A stretch of DNA of 44,024 bases from the NCBI GenBank assembly GCA_930990965.1, contig CAKNRQ010000020.1:1-44024 (forward strand), read 5' to 3'. Of this stretch, positions 1 through 7,265 are shown piece by piece. The DNA is from an uncultured Clostridia bacterium. Lineage in GTDB: Bacteria > Bacillota > Clostridia > Oscillospirales > Oscillospiraceae. Each line of letters opens with the position of its first letter. Within the stretch, counting starts at the first letter, position 1. The notes beneath the pieces were generated by a model, which saw only the letters and a list, made by a program, of their open reading frames with translations, had not been told where the DNA came from and searched no databases. A program made the translations under genes and the position numbers.

Positions 1-367
1 CCAGCTCCATGGCGTTGTTGACCACTTCGCCCAGGCTGTTCATGACCTGGCCGTTTCGATTAGTCAGCCCGGCGGCGGCGATGTTCTCCGGCAGCTCCAC
101 CAGATAGGTGTACTGGGCCTCTTTGGGGAGAAAAAGGGCGCTACGGGAGGCAAAGTCGCTTTTCTCCACCGGCAGCACCCGGCCGTTGCGCACGGGGCGG
201 TTCTTTAGGATCTCAGCCTCCACCAGCTTGAAGCGGCTGTAGGCATAGCGCAGGAAAATCAGCCCCAAAACAGGCATACAATATTGGTTGGATGTCAGCT
301 TGGACCCGGCCCGCAGCAGGTCGGCAGATTCCCACAGCTCTGTTTCAAGTTTGCGGATGTTAATCAT
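1..367 (-). CDS. hsdM: Type I restriction-modification methyltransferase subunit HsdM, N-terminal part (runs off left edge)
   Basis: The complement of the first 367 bases is open from an ATG at 367 to the window edge (122 codons seen). The protein begins MINIRKLETELWESADLLR and continues with SNQYCMPVLGLIFLRYA, then LPVEKSDFASR, ENIAAAG and GEVVNNAMEL. This is the all-helical N-terminal domain of HsdM, the N6-adenine methyltransferase subunit of type I restriction systems; the SAM-binding and NPPY motifs would lie beyond the edge. A strong GGAGGA ribosome site stands 6 nt before the ATG. HsdS and HsdR are expected further left. It could be cargo of the integrative element to its right or the gene flanking that element; the absence of integrase-type repeats on this side favours cargo. 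Family call is firm, completeness cannot be judged. Confidence 0.88.
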   Translation of the reverse strand, partial: MINIRKLETELWESADLLRAGSKLTSNQYCMPVLGLIFLRYAYSRFKLVEAEILKNRPVRNGRVLPVEKSDFASRSALFLPKEAQYTYLVELPENIAAAGLTNRNGQVMNSLGEVVNNAMEL

Positions 368-441
368 TATTTTCCTCCAGTTGTGCTCGAACTGTCCACT
401 GAATTTCGACCAACAAATCTTATCCATCGGTTTATCTATTA

Positions 442-470
442 ATTATACCAGTTATGAGTATTTCCCGCAA
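442..470 (-). promoter_or_regulatory. Promoter for hsdM
   Basis: On the minus strand TTGCGG (470-465) and TATAAT (447-442) are separated by 17 nt, and TGG precedes the -10 hexamer, giving an extended -10 (TGn). It would start transcription about 70 nt before the hsdM ATG at 367. The rest of the 368-629 gap shows no gene. Confidence 0.6.
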
Positions 471-596
471 GATAAGCCGCGGTTCGATCAAAACATGTGT
501 GCGATATCTGCCTTTTCCCAGTGCAGCTAAACAAGGCTATATAGACTCGTGGAAATAAAGCCGTCATAATATGAAAGCTTAGATTTTTTCTGCAAC

Positions 597-621
597 GGTG
601 CGTTCCAAAACGGAACGCACC
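597..621. terminator. Hairpin after the sigma-like gene
   Basis: GGTGCGTTCC (597-606) and GGAACGCACC (612-621) form a perfect 10-bp stem with a 5-nt loop, 9 nt past the stop of the leftward sigma-like gene. There is no immediate U-run; an A-rich complement lies some bases further on. A terminator role is likely but not proven. Confidence 0.4.
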
Positions 622-629
622 ACGGTTTC

Positions 630-1262
630 TTAATACCACCACGGCAACTCCAGCCGCAAATCGTCCAGCGCCTGCTTGTCGAGCGACCGCGCCCTGTTAT
701 CGCTTAGGTGGAAGTGCCGCGCGGCGGCGGTTAGCGGGTGCTCGGTGCCGTCGGTGAAGCCGTGGCGGTAGAGAAGCCAGGTCTGCTCGCGGGCGGTCAG
801 GTTGTCCAGCCCGGTGAACAGCTCCGCTAGCTGTTCGCGTCTAAGAACGACCTGCTCCGGCGTCTGCGCGTGCGGGTCGGCGACAGCCTCTATACGCAGC
901 AGCCGTTCGTCGGCGTCGAGCACGTCGTCAAGGCGCACGCGCTGCAAACCGTCAAACTCCAGCCGCCGCTCAAACTGTGAGAGCGCCGCACGGGCGCAGT
1001 CCGTCATGGCGTTGCGTATCGCCAGTGCGGCGTAGGTTAGGAATTTCATGCCGTGTTCGGCGTCAAAGCGGTCAATCGCGCTCAGCAGCCCGATGCAGCC
1101 CTCCTGCACAAGGTCGTCAACGTCAGGGCCGCTTTCACCGGCTTTGCCGTACACCTCAAGCGCCAGCTTGCGGACGAAGCCCATGTTGCGCTCCAACAGT
1201 TGCTCCCGCGCGGCGGCGTCACCCTCCTGCGCAAGCGCGCAGAGCCGCTCATTGTTCGGCAT
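630..1262 (-). CDS. Sigma-70 family RNA polymerase sigma factor-like protein of the mobile element
   Basis: A 210-residue protein. After an N-terminal helix it has a sigma region 2 signature (FVRKLALEVYGKAG, then DVDDLVQEGCIGLLSAIDRFD and FLTYAALAIRNAMTD), a linker, and a region-4-like C-terminus (LTAREQTWLLYRHGF, then a helix-turn-helix-like segment ending in LSDNRARSLDKQALDDL). The ATG at 1262 is chosen because AAGGAG lies 7 nt before it; an earlier in-frame start lacks this. The gene starts inside the last codons of the upstream XRE gene (14-nt overlap), so the two are translationally coupled. In related clostridial elements such a pair controls element genes; here that is inference. It may also act as an anti-repressor-like or non-canonical sigma, since its promoter target is unknown. 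Confidence 0.75.
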   Translation of the reverse strand: MPNNERLCALAQEGDAAAREQLLERNMGFVRKLALEVYGKAGESGPDVDDLVQEGCIGLLSAIDRFDAEHGMKFLTYAALAIRNAMTDCARAALSQFERRLEFDGLQRVRLDDVLDADERLLRIEAVADPHAQTPEQVVLRREQLAELFTGLDNLTAREQTWLLYRHGFTDGTEHPLTAAARHFHLSDNRARSLDKQALDDLRLELPWWY

Positions 1263-2082
1263 CCTGTTTCTCCTTCGCGTAGTCCATGGTGGCCTGCGCA
1301 AACTCCGCGAGCGCCTTTCCGAGCTTTTCGAGCGCCTCAGGTTGCGCGCCCTCCATGCCAGCGACGCTCTGCGTGACGGCCGACGCGAACAGCTCCGGCG
1401 TCACCTGCGCCTTTTGTACGTCCCCGCCTTTGGTCAGCGAGACGTACATCTGCTGTGTGACCTCTTTGGTCAGCTTCTGCGCCGCCGTTAGGTCGTTGCC
1501 CAGCTCGCGCTTGACCTCTTTGAGCGCCGCCATGAAGCTGTTTTGTATCATAGTGAGGTCTGCCTGGTAAACCGGCACGCGCTGCCGGTTCGCGTCCCGC
1601 GCGGCCTGCACGGCGGCGTCGGTCTTGACGTCGCGGCGCAGCAGCGCACTGATGGAAGCGTACATCTGGTTCTGCGCAGCGAAGCCCTCCGCGAGCGTGT
1701 CGTTGAAATACTGCTCAATCATGTATGTGACCTCGGCAAAACGAGGGCTTTCCAGCAGCCGGTTTACAATCTCCGCGTTGACCCGGCCCGTATAGAGATT
1801 CCTCGCCGCCTGCACGGACAGGCCCAGCTCCTCCACGTCGTAGTTCTTGCGGTCTGGGACGTTCACCACGCCGAGCAAAAAGTCTGTGGAGACGTTGAAC
1901 GCCCTGGCGATGCGGATAATGTGCTCGGCGCTTATCTTGTCCGTCTTTCCGGAGATGAATCGGCTGACGGCGCTCTCCGTACTGCCGATGCGTTCCGCGA
2001 GCTGCGCCTGTGTTATTTTGCGCTCGTGGAGCAGCTCCTGTATGCGCTCCCGGACGTTCCCGGGCAGGTATTCGCCCTCCAT
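1249..2082 (-). CDS. XRE-family transcriptional regulator with long C-terminal domain
   Basis: A 277-residue protein with an N-terminal helix-turn-helix at about residues 9-66 (VRERIQELLHERKITQAQLA, then STESAVSRFISG and IRIARAFNVSTDFLLGV). The remaining 210 residues are helical and not recognised; they may sense a signal or mediate oligomerisation. The ATG at 2082 is preceded by GAGGTGG at a good distance, whereas an in-frame ATG 72 nt upstream is not. The gene is divergent from the primase-helicase-mobilization genes and sits behind its own promoter, next to a pair of matching dyads. The natural inference is a repressor of both directions of the element, paired with the overlapping sigma-like gene. 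Confidence 0.8.
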   Translation of the reverse strand: MEGEYLPGNVRERIQELLHERKITQAQLAERIGSTESAVSRFISGKTDKISAEHIIRIARAFNVSTDFLLGVVNVPDRKNYDVEELGLSVQAARNLYTGRVNAEIVNRLLESPRFAEVTYMIEQYFNDTLAEGFAAQNQMYASISALLRRDVKTDAAVQAARDANRQRVPVYQADLTMIQNSFMAALKEVKRELGNDLTAAQKLTKEVTQQMYVSLTKGGDVQKAQVTPELFASAVTQSVAGMEGAQPEALEKLGKALAEFAQATMDYAKEKQDAEQ

Positions 2083-2116
2083 GCGTGCCACCTCTTTTAT
2101 GCAAAGTTCTCCGGTT

Positions 2117-2145
2117 ATTATACTTGAATCGAGCTGTTCTGGCAA
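2117..2145 (-). promoter_or_regulatory. Promoter for the XRE/sigma pair
   Basis: On the minus strand TTGCCA (2145-2140) and TATAAT (2122-2117) are 17 nt apart, about 35 nt before the XRE start codon. Confidence 0.7.
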
Positions 2146-2167
2146 TATTTTCACCCCGCCCTGCGCT

Positions 2168-2223
2168 CTTGCACTTTTGCAAGAACGCGGGGCTGCTTTT
2201 TGTTTTTCTTGCAGTTTTGCGGG
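2168..2223. promoter_or_regulatory. Tandem operator-like dyads between divergent element genes
   Basis: CTTGCACTTTTGCAAG at 2168-2183 is a near-perfect dyad (TCTTGCA-CTTT-TGCAAGA when extended by one base). A second copy, CTTGCAGTTTTGCGGG at 2208-2223, matches it at 13 of 16 positions. The two begin exactly 40 bp apart, about four helical turns, so bound dimers would sit on the same DNA face. The adjacent XRE protein is the obvious candidate ligand. Confidence 0.5.
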
Positions 2224-2306
2224 ATTTCAAGGCTCAGGGGCAATTTCTCCGTATATTCAGGCAGGCGGGCAAAGACCGTCAATCTTTCTTTCAGGAGGTA
2301 ATGCCT

Positions 2307-2777
2307 TTGAATCTGTACGAAACCGCAAAAGCGTCGGTGAGCGTGCCGGAGGCCGCGGAGCGCTACGGAATGGACGTGGGCCGGACTGGAATGACGCGCT
2401 GCATCTTTCACGACGACCGGCACCCAAGTATGAAGCTCAACGAGGACTACTTCTTCTGCTTCGGCTGCGGGGCGCACGGCGACGTGATTGACCTCACGGC
2501 GCGGCTGCTCGGCCTGAGCAGTTACGATGCCGCAAAGAAGCTCGCCTACGACTTCGGCCTCTCCCTGGACAAGCAGCCGAATGTGAGCAGGCCGCGTTCA
2601 AAAATTCAGGAGCTGAGAGACTACCGGAACCGGCTAAGGCACTGGAAAGCCGAGTTCGCGCCGCGCTCGCCTGACGACGAGCCGGACGAGCGCTATGTTG
2701 AAGCCTGTAAGAAGCTGGACTACGTCGAGTACCTGTTGGAGGAGGAGCGCTATGGCAAAAAAGCTAAGGTCGCCTGA
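2307..2777 (+). CDS. CHC2 zinc-finger DNA primase-like protein of the mobile element
   Basis: A small protein (156 residues from TTG) with the CHC2 zinc finger of DnaG-type primases: Cys-x2-His (CIFH) about residues 32-35 and Cys-x2-Cys (CFGC) about residues 51-54, followed by GAHGDVIDLTA. It has no TOPRIM catalytic core, so it is the zinc-binding half of a split primase system acting with the helicase gene that follows. Start choice: AGGAGG at 2293-2298 lies only 2 nt from ATG 2301 but 8 nt from TTG 2307, and NLYETAKASVSVPEAAERYG after the TTG matches how homologues begin as I remember them; ATG 2301 remains possible and adds two residues. The 3' end overlaps the next gene by 26 nt. It was probably recruited for element replication. 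Confidence 0.82.
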   Translation: MNLYETAKASVSVPEAAERYGMDVGRTGMTRCIFHDDRHPSMKLNEDYFFCFGCGAHGDVIDLTARLLGLSSYDAAKKLAYDFGLSLDKQPNVSRPRSKIQELRDYRNRLRHWKAEFAPRSPDDEPDERYVEACKKLDYVEYLLEEERYGKKAKVA

Positions 2778-4074
2778 CGCGCCCTTTTGGTTTGACGGCA
2801 AGAGCATCAACGAGGCTCTGTTCTGCGACGACTTCCTGAGCCGGCATAAGCTCGTCTACACGGACGGCGCGTTCTTCACGCCCGACGGACGAGTCACGGA
2901 CGAGCTGCCCTTGCGCGGCGAAATATTTGAGGAGCTGCGCTGCTGCGCCGTGAGCAATATCCCGCGAAAGATAAGCAACATCATGGAGCTGATGAAGCTC
3001 GCGGCGCGCGTGGAGGGCTTGCCGCCGGAGTCTGACCGCATCCACCTAGCAAACGGCACGCTCATGCTTGATGGCTCGTTCACCGAGGGTAGAAGCAAAA
3101 TTGTGCGCAGCCGCTTGCCGGTTGCCTACGACCCCAACGCTCCGAAGCCTGAGCGGTGGCTAAAATTTCTCGGTGAGCTGCTCTATCCCGAGGACATACC
3201 CACCTTGCAGGAGTTCATCGGCTACTGCCTCATACCCAGCAACAAGGGGCAGCGCATGATGGTCATCAAGGGCAGCGGTGGCGAGGGTAAGAGCCAGATA
3301 GGCGCGGTGCTCTCTGCCCTGTTCGGCTGCAATATGAAAGACGGCAGCATAGGGAAAATTTCCGAAAACCGCTTCGCCCGCGCCGACCTCGAGCACGTTC
3401 TCCTGTGCATTGACGACGACATGCGCATGGAGGCGTTGAGGCAAACCAACTACGTCAAGTCCATCGTCACGGCGCAGGGCAAAATGGACTTGGAGCGCAA
3501 GGGCAAGCAGAGCTACCAGGGCTGGATGTACGCGCGGCTGCTGGCGTTCAGCAACGGCGACTTGCAGGCGCTCTTTGACCGCAGCGACGGGTTCTACCGG
3601 CGTCAGCTCGTGCTGACCACGAGGGAAAAGGCCGCTGACCGTGTGGACGACCCCGACCTCGCCGAGAAAATGAAGGCCGAGGTTGAGGGCATCTTCCTCT
3701 GGGCTTTTGAGGGTCTCAAACGGCTTGTGGAGAACAATTTCAAGTTCACCGAGAGCGCGCGGACTAGGGAAAACCGTGAGGCCGTCAAGCGCGACAACAA
3801 CAATGTCTACGACTTCCTTGAATCCGAGGGCTACATCCGTCTGAAAGCGGACGCGTCCATCAGTTCAAAGGACTGCTACGAGATCTACCGGATGTGGTGC
3901 GAGGAGAATAACCTGACGGCGCTCAAGCCGCGCAGCTTCAGCGATGCGCTGGTTTCAGCTTCGGGAAAATATAATCTCGAATACTGCAACAACATAATAA
4001 ATGCGGCAGGCCGGCGCGTGAGAGGCTTCTACGGAATCGAGGCGCTGGTAATGCCGCATATAAATGAGTTTTAA
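2752..4074 (+). CDS. Phage/plasmid primase-helicase, P4/D5 family
   Basis: A 440-residue protein. A D5_N-like region is followed by a superfamily 3 helicase core: Walker A GSGGEGKS at about residues 174-181, Walker B-like LLCIDDDM, and a later ARLLAFSNGD segment typical of sensor motif C. The C-terminus (residues about 350-440) resembles the winged-helix domain that ends P4-type proteins. ATG 2752 is used because AGGAGG stands 7-12 nt before it, inside the end of the preceding CHC2 gene; the overlap implies coupled translation and stoichiometric production. Known relatives unwind the origin of satellite phages, plasmids and integrative elements, so it probably lets the excised circle replicate. 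The specific origin is not identified. Confidence 0.87.
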   Translation: MAKKLRSPDAPFWFDGKSINEALFCDDFLSRHKLVYTDGAFFTPDGRVTDELPLRGEIFEELRCCAVSNIPRKISNIMELMKLAARVEGLPPESDRIHLANGTLMLDGSFTEGRSKIVRSRLPVAYDPNAPKPERWLKFLGELLYPEDIPTLQEFIGYCLIPSNKGQRMMVIKGSGGEGKSQIGAVLSALFGCNMKDGSIGKISENRFARADLEHVLLCIDDDMRMEALRQTNYVKSIVTAQGKMDLERKGKQSYQGWMYARLLAFSNGDLQALFDRSDGFYRRQLVLTTREKAADRVDDPDLAEKMKAEVEGIFLWAFEGLKRLVENNFKFTESARTRENREAVKRDNNNVYDFLESEGYIRLKADASISSKDCYEIYRMWCEENNLTALKPRSFSDALVSASGKYNLEYCNNIINAAGRRVRGFYGIEALVMPHINEF

Positions 4075-4081
4075 GGCGATT

Positions 4082-4281
4082 CGCTGCGTACGTACGTACG
4101 CAGCGTTTGGGCGTAAAACTCACTATACAGTTGCAGCGCCGTGGACGATGCAGCTGTATAACGCAAAGATGGAGCGAGTTGAGGCTCCGTCTTTGCGTAG
4201 CAGGCAGAGAGAAAATGCTCTGTATTTACTCTCTGTCTGCGCGCCCGCCGCAGTGGGCGCGGGCTCCCTCTCGGAGAGCCC
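4082..4281. repeat. Array of six consecutive stem-loops
   Basis: The gap between the helicase and relaxase genes is filled with dyads: a perfect 24-bp palindrome at 4082-4105 (core GTACGTAC); 4124-4135 with 4149-4160 (11 of 12 plus a wobble); 4161-4175 with 4184-4198 (14 of 15 plus a wobble); 4200-4211 with 4229-4240 (11 of 12 plus a wobble); 4241-4246 with 4255-4260; 4261-4266 with 4276-4281. The arms differ in sequence, so they are separate hairpins and not copies. The arrangement suits a single-strand origin, an origin for the helicase, or secondary structure required for mobilization. Confidence 0.6.
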
Positions 4282-4285
4282 ACGG

Positions 4286-4334
4286 CACTTTGCAGCCCTC
4301 TGGCTGAAAGTGTCATAGTGGGTTATTACACTTT
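4286..4334 (+). other. oriT: Putative origin of transfer (oriT) of pMV158/MobV type
   Basis: CACTTT (4286-4291) can pair with AAAGTG (4307-4312) as part of a stem extended by CAGCC/GGCTG, and the same AAAGTGT can instead pair with ACACTTT (4328-4334). The loop of this second hairpin contains ATAGTGGGTTATT. From memory, pMV158 oriT has the same layout, with alternative hairpins around TAGTGTG/TTATAC; by analogy the nick would fall between 4322 and 4323. The site lies directly upstream of the MobV relaxase in the same orientation, as in pMV158. Confidence 0.6.
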
Positions 4335-4393
4335 CCGCAGAAAGCGCCTCCCCGGCCCATGTGTCCCTAATCCGACAGGAAGGAGTGTATTCA

Positions 4394-5683
4394 ATGGCGA
4401 GAAACGACGGCGTTGACCGCACAATCGTCAGAAACCACGACCTGAAAGCTCCCGGAGACGTGGCGAAGATGCAGGAGCACAACGAACGCGAGAAAGCGCA
4501 CTACTCGAATCAGGATATAGTCCCCGAGCGCACAGCGATGAACGTACACTTCAAAGCGCCCACCGCGAGCTATACGGAGATGTTTGCACAGCTTGAGTGT
4601 GAAAAAGTCATTTCCACCCGTGGCCTCAAACCCGACGCCGTGAAATTCGGAGAGCTGGTCTTTGACGTGAACTCCGCTTACTTCTACAACCACGGCGGCT
4701 ATGAGTTTGCCAAGAAGTTCTACGCTGACGCCTACAGAGCCGCCGTGGAGATTGTGGGCGGCGAGCAATTTATCCTCTCCGCTGTCATGCACGCCGACGA
4801 GCGAAACCGCGCGATGTCCGAGGCGCTGGGCGAGGATGTCTACCACTACCACCTCCACGTCGTTTACATCCCCGTCGTGGAGAAACAGGTACTCTGGTCG
4901 AAGCGGTGTAAGGACAAGAGCCTCGTCGGCACCGTAAAAGAGACGCTCATGCAGGTCAGCCGCAGTAAGAAATGGGCGTCAAGGCCCGCGCTCAATGCTG
5001 ATGGGAATCCCATGCTGAACGCAAAAGGTAAGCAGATTTTGAAGTCATCCTACAGCGTGCTGCAGGATGACTTTTTTCATTTCATGCGTTCAGCCGGTTA
5101 TCTGGACGTGGAGCGCGGCGAGCGCGGCAGCACGGAGGAACACCTGACCGTGACGCAGTTCAAGGTCAAAGCCGAGCAGCGGCGGCTGGAGGCTGTGAGC
5201 GAGCAGGTGGCACAGGCTGAACAGGCGCTGGAGGACACAAGTGCCGCAGCCGAGAGACAGGAGCAGCGGCTGCACGCGCTGCAAAAAGAAACCAAAGCCG
5301 CAAAAGCCGCTGCGCTCACCGCGCGCGAGATTAAGGAGATGGGAAAGCGCAACCCTCTGACCGGCAGCGTCACGCTGACAGCGCAGGAGTGCGTGGAGCT
5401 GAAAAAGCACGCCGTCAACGGACTCTCTGCCAGAGCGGAAATTGCCAAACTGCGCGAGCAGCTCACCGCCGCAGAAAGAACCGCTTCAATCTGGCAGCAG
5501 CGCTACGAATCGCTGCATGAAAAGTACGAAGCACTCAAGAAGAAATCTCAGCCCTACCTAGCCGCGCTCAAAGCCGCGCCGGAAAAGGTCAGGGCTTTTA
5601 TTAACGCAATTCTCGCGCGGGCGCGCGGGGAGCAGGAACGCAAACAGCCCCGCCGCGAGCATGGGCGGGACGCAGAACTTTAA
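4394..5683 (+). CDS. mobV: MobV-family relaxase (Mob/Pre plasmid recombination enzyme)
   Basis: A 429-residue mobilization protein that should nick oriT and lead the transferred strand using the conjugation machinery of a co-resident element. The N-terminal half is the Mob_Pre domain, with the metal-binding histidine cluster YHYHLHVVY at about residues 150-158 and an upstream MHADERN segment corresponding to the HxDE motif. Residues about 245-420 are a long coiled coil rich in Ala, Glu, Gln and Lys, usual for the family's C-terminal dimerisation or coupling region. ATG 4394 follows AAGGAG by 9 nt. Its predicted target lies about 70 nt upstream. No type IV secretion genes are seen, so the element is mobilizable and not self-transmissible in what is visible. 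Confidence 0.9.
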   Translation: MARNDGVDRTIVRNHDLKAPGDVAKMQEHNEREKAHYSNQDIVPERTAMNVHFKAPTASYTEMFAQLECEKVISTRGLKPDAVKFGELVFDVNSAYFYNHGGYEFAKKFYADAYRAAVEIVGGEQFILSAVMHADERNRAMSEALGEDVYHYHLHVVYIPVVEKQVLWSKRCKDKSLVGTVKETLMQVSRSKKWASRPALNADGNPMLNAKGKQILKSSYSVLQDDFFHFMRSAGYLDVERGERGSTEEHLTVTQFKVKAEQRRLEAVSEQVAQAEQALEDTSAAAERQEQRLHALQKETKAAKAAALTAREIKEMGKRNPLTGSVTLTAQECVELKKHAVNGLSARAEIAKLREQLTAAERTASIWQQRYESLHEKYEALKKKSQPYLAALKAAPEKVRAFINAILARARGEQERKQPRREHGRDAEL

Positions 5684-5702
5684 TCTTTAAGGAGTGTTGC
5701 CT

Positions 5703-5933
5703 ATGGTAAAAGAACCCGAGCAGTTTAACGACAGGTACGATATTCCCATATGGAGAAAATACACGCTGAGCGTGCAGGAGGCCTCGAAGTACTTCCACAT
5801 CGGCGACAAGAAGCTGAGGAAGCTGATAGATGAAAACCCGGGCGCGGATTTCATTCTTTGGAACGGCACCCGACCTCAGATTAAGCGCAGAGTTTTTGAA
5901 CGCTACGTCGACGAAAAACTGTCTGCCATATAA
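5703..5933 (+). CDS. xis: Excisionase, Tn916 Xis family
   Basis: A 76-residue protein with the winged-helix DNA-binding core of Tn916-type excisionases: DIPIWRKYTLSVQEASKYF, then IGDKKLRKLIDEN, NGTRPQIKRRVFERYV. It bends DNA at the element ends and steers the adjacent integrase toward excision. AAGGAG at 5689-5694 is 8 nt before ATG 5703, so this is preferred over a GTG three codons earlier. It lies 19 nt after the relaxase stop and 93 nt before the integrase, the standard Tn916 order xis-int. Confidence 0.93.
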   Translation: MVKEPEQFNDRYDIPIWRKYTLSVQEASKYFHIGDKKLRKLIDENPGADFILWNGTRPQIKRRVFERYVDEKLSAI

Positions 5934-5955
5934 AGCAAGTAAATAATCGTATGGC

Positions 5956-6005
5956 AAAAGAGCCGGGCATGTGATACAATATCCGTATCATAGCTTGGCT
6001 CTTTT
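5956..6005 (+). terminator. Stem-loop with U-run between xis and int
   Basis: AAAAGAGCC (5956-5964) pairs with GGCTCTTTT (5997-6005), and TGATAC (5972-5977) with GTATCA (5985-5990) above it. The descending arm ends in a T-run. It may reduce read-through from xis into int. Confidence 0.55.
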
Positions 6006-6026
6006 CTTAGTTGGAAAGGAGTTAAT

Positions 6027-7265
6027 ATGTCTGAAATAAGGCGAGACAAAAAAGGCCGAAAACTATGGACTGGAGAGAGCCAGCGAAAAGATGGAAAGTA
6101 CGAATACAAGTATCAGGACGTGTTCGGCAAGCGGAGGACTGTCTACAGCTGGACGCTGACCAGCGCCGACGCCGCTCCAAAGGGCAAGCGCAGCGACCTG
6201 CCCTTGCGGGAAAAGGAAAAGCAGATTCAGCGAGATTTGAACAGCGGGCTTGCCGCAAATGGCGGCGACTTGACCGTGCTCGAGCTGGTGGAGATGTACA
6301 TCGCTCAAAAGAGAGGTGTCCGGCACAACACGCGGGCCAATTACAAGTTTGTCATCAATATCCTTAAAAAAGAGGAGTTCGGGTGCAAACGCATTGACAG
6401 GGTCAAGATTTTCGACGCTAAGGCGTGGCTGATAAAACTACAGGACGACGGGCGCGGCTACAGCACAATTCACTCCATCCGCGGCGTCCTGAGACCGGCG
6501 TTTCAGATGGCGGTCGACAATGACCTCCTGAACAAGAACCCCTTTGAGTTTCAACTGAGCACCGTCGTGGTGAACGACAGCGTGACCAGAGAGGCGATAA
6601 CCCGCAAGCAGGAACGCGATTTTTTGGAGTTTGTGAAGAACGACAAACATTTCAGCCGCTACTACGACGGCATCTTCATTCTCTTCAAGACGGGGCTGCG
6701 CATTTCGGAGTTCGTGGGTCTGACAGTCAGGGACATCGATTTTGAAAACAGCCGGATTATCGTAGACCACCAGCTCCAGAGGACCCGAAACATGGAGTAC
6801 GTGATAGAAGACCCCAAAACCGGCTGCGGCACCAGAATGGTTCCCATGACGCCCGAGGTAAAGGAGAGCTTTGCCCGAATACTTGCCAACAGGAAACCGC
6901 CAAAGGTGGAGCCGGTGGTGCAGGGATACAGTGGGTTTCTCTTTCTCGACAAGAACGGGCGTCCGATGGTGGCTCTCCACTGGGAAAAATACTTCCAGCA
7001 CATCTGCGCTAAGTACAACAGTATTTACAAGGTGCAGATGCCCAAGGTTACGCCGCACGTCTGCCGTCACACGTTCTGCTCCAACATGGCGAAATCAGGG
7101 ATGAACCCCAAGACGCTGCAATACATAATGGGTCACAGCGATATTGGCGTGACGCTCAACACCTACACACATCTCGGCTTTGAGGACGCAAGGTCAGAAA
7201 TGCTGGAGCTGAACGGAGCGCAGGCAAACTCACGAGGTCGGCGCGCCGAAAAACGCGTGTCGTAA
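6027..7265 (+). CDS. int: Tyrosine recombinase/integrase, Tn916 family
   Basis: A 412-residue integrase close in length to Tn916 Int (405). An N-terminal arm-binding domain (about residues 1-75; YEYKYQDVFGKRRTVYSWTL) is followed by a SAM-like core-binding domain (about 82-180) and the catalytic domain. The catalytic residues are visible: Arg225 in TGLRISE, His344 and Arg347 in TPHVCRH, His370 in MGHSDIGVT and nucleophile Tyr380 in NTYTH. GAAAGGAG precedes ATG 6027. The stop codon lies within the first of three copies of a 10-11 bp motif that are probably its arm-type binding sites. It catalyses excision to a circle and reintegration, with the neighbouring xis. Confidence 0.95.
   Translation: MSEIRRDKKGRKLWTGESQRKDGKYEYKYQDVFGKRRTVYSWTLTSADAAPKGKRSDLPLREKEKQIQRDLNSGLAANGGDLTVLELVEMYIAQKRGVRHNTRANYKFVINILKKEEFGCKRIDRVKIFDAKAWLIKLQDDGRGYSTIHSIRGVLRPAFQMAVDNDLLNKNPFEFQLSTVVVNDSVTREAITRKQERDFLEFVKNDKHFSRYYDGIFILFKTGLRISEFVGLTVRDIDFENSRIIVDHQLQRTRNMEYVIEDPKTGCGTRMVPMTPEVKESFARILANRKPPKVEPVVQGYSGFLFLDKNGRPMVALHWEKYFQHICAKYNSIYKVQMPKVTPHVCRHTFCSNMAKSGMNPKTLQYIMGHSDIGVTLNTYTHLGFEDARSEMLELNGAQANSRGRRAEKRVS

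Noticed and set aside
378..386. AGTTGTGC shared with the region after int, as an attachment core
   Set aside because: Eight bases are within chance expectation and no flanking similarity extends it.
478..492. GGTTCGATC, like a tRNA T-loop
   Set aside because: The flanking bases cannot form the T-arm or acceptor stem; no cloverleaf can be folded.
288..530. Forward 80-codon frame opposite the hsdM start
   Set aside because: It overlaps the hsdM start and promoter, has no ribosome site and no recognisable sequence.
5951..5974. Short ORF MAKEPGM between xis and int, as a leader peptide
   Set aside because: No ribosome site precedes it, and it simply overlaps the arm of the xis-int hairpin.
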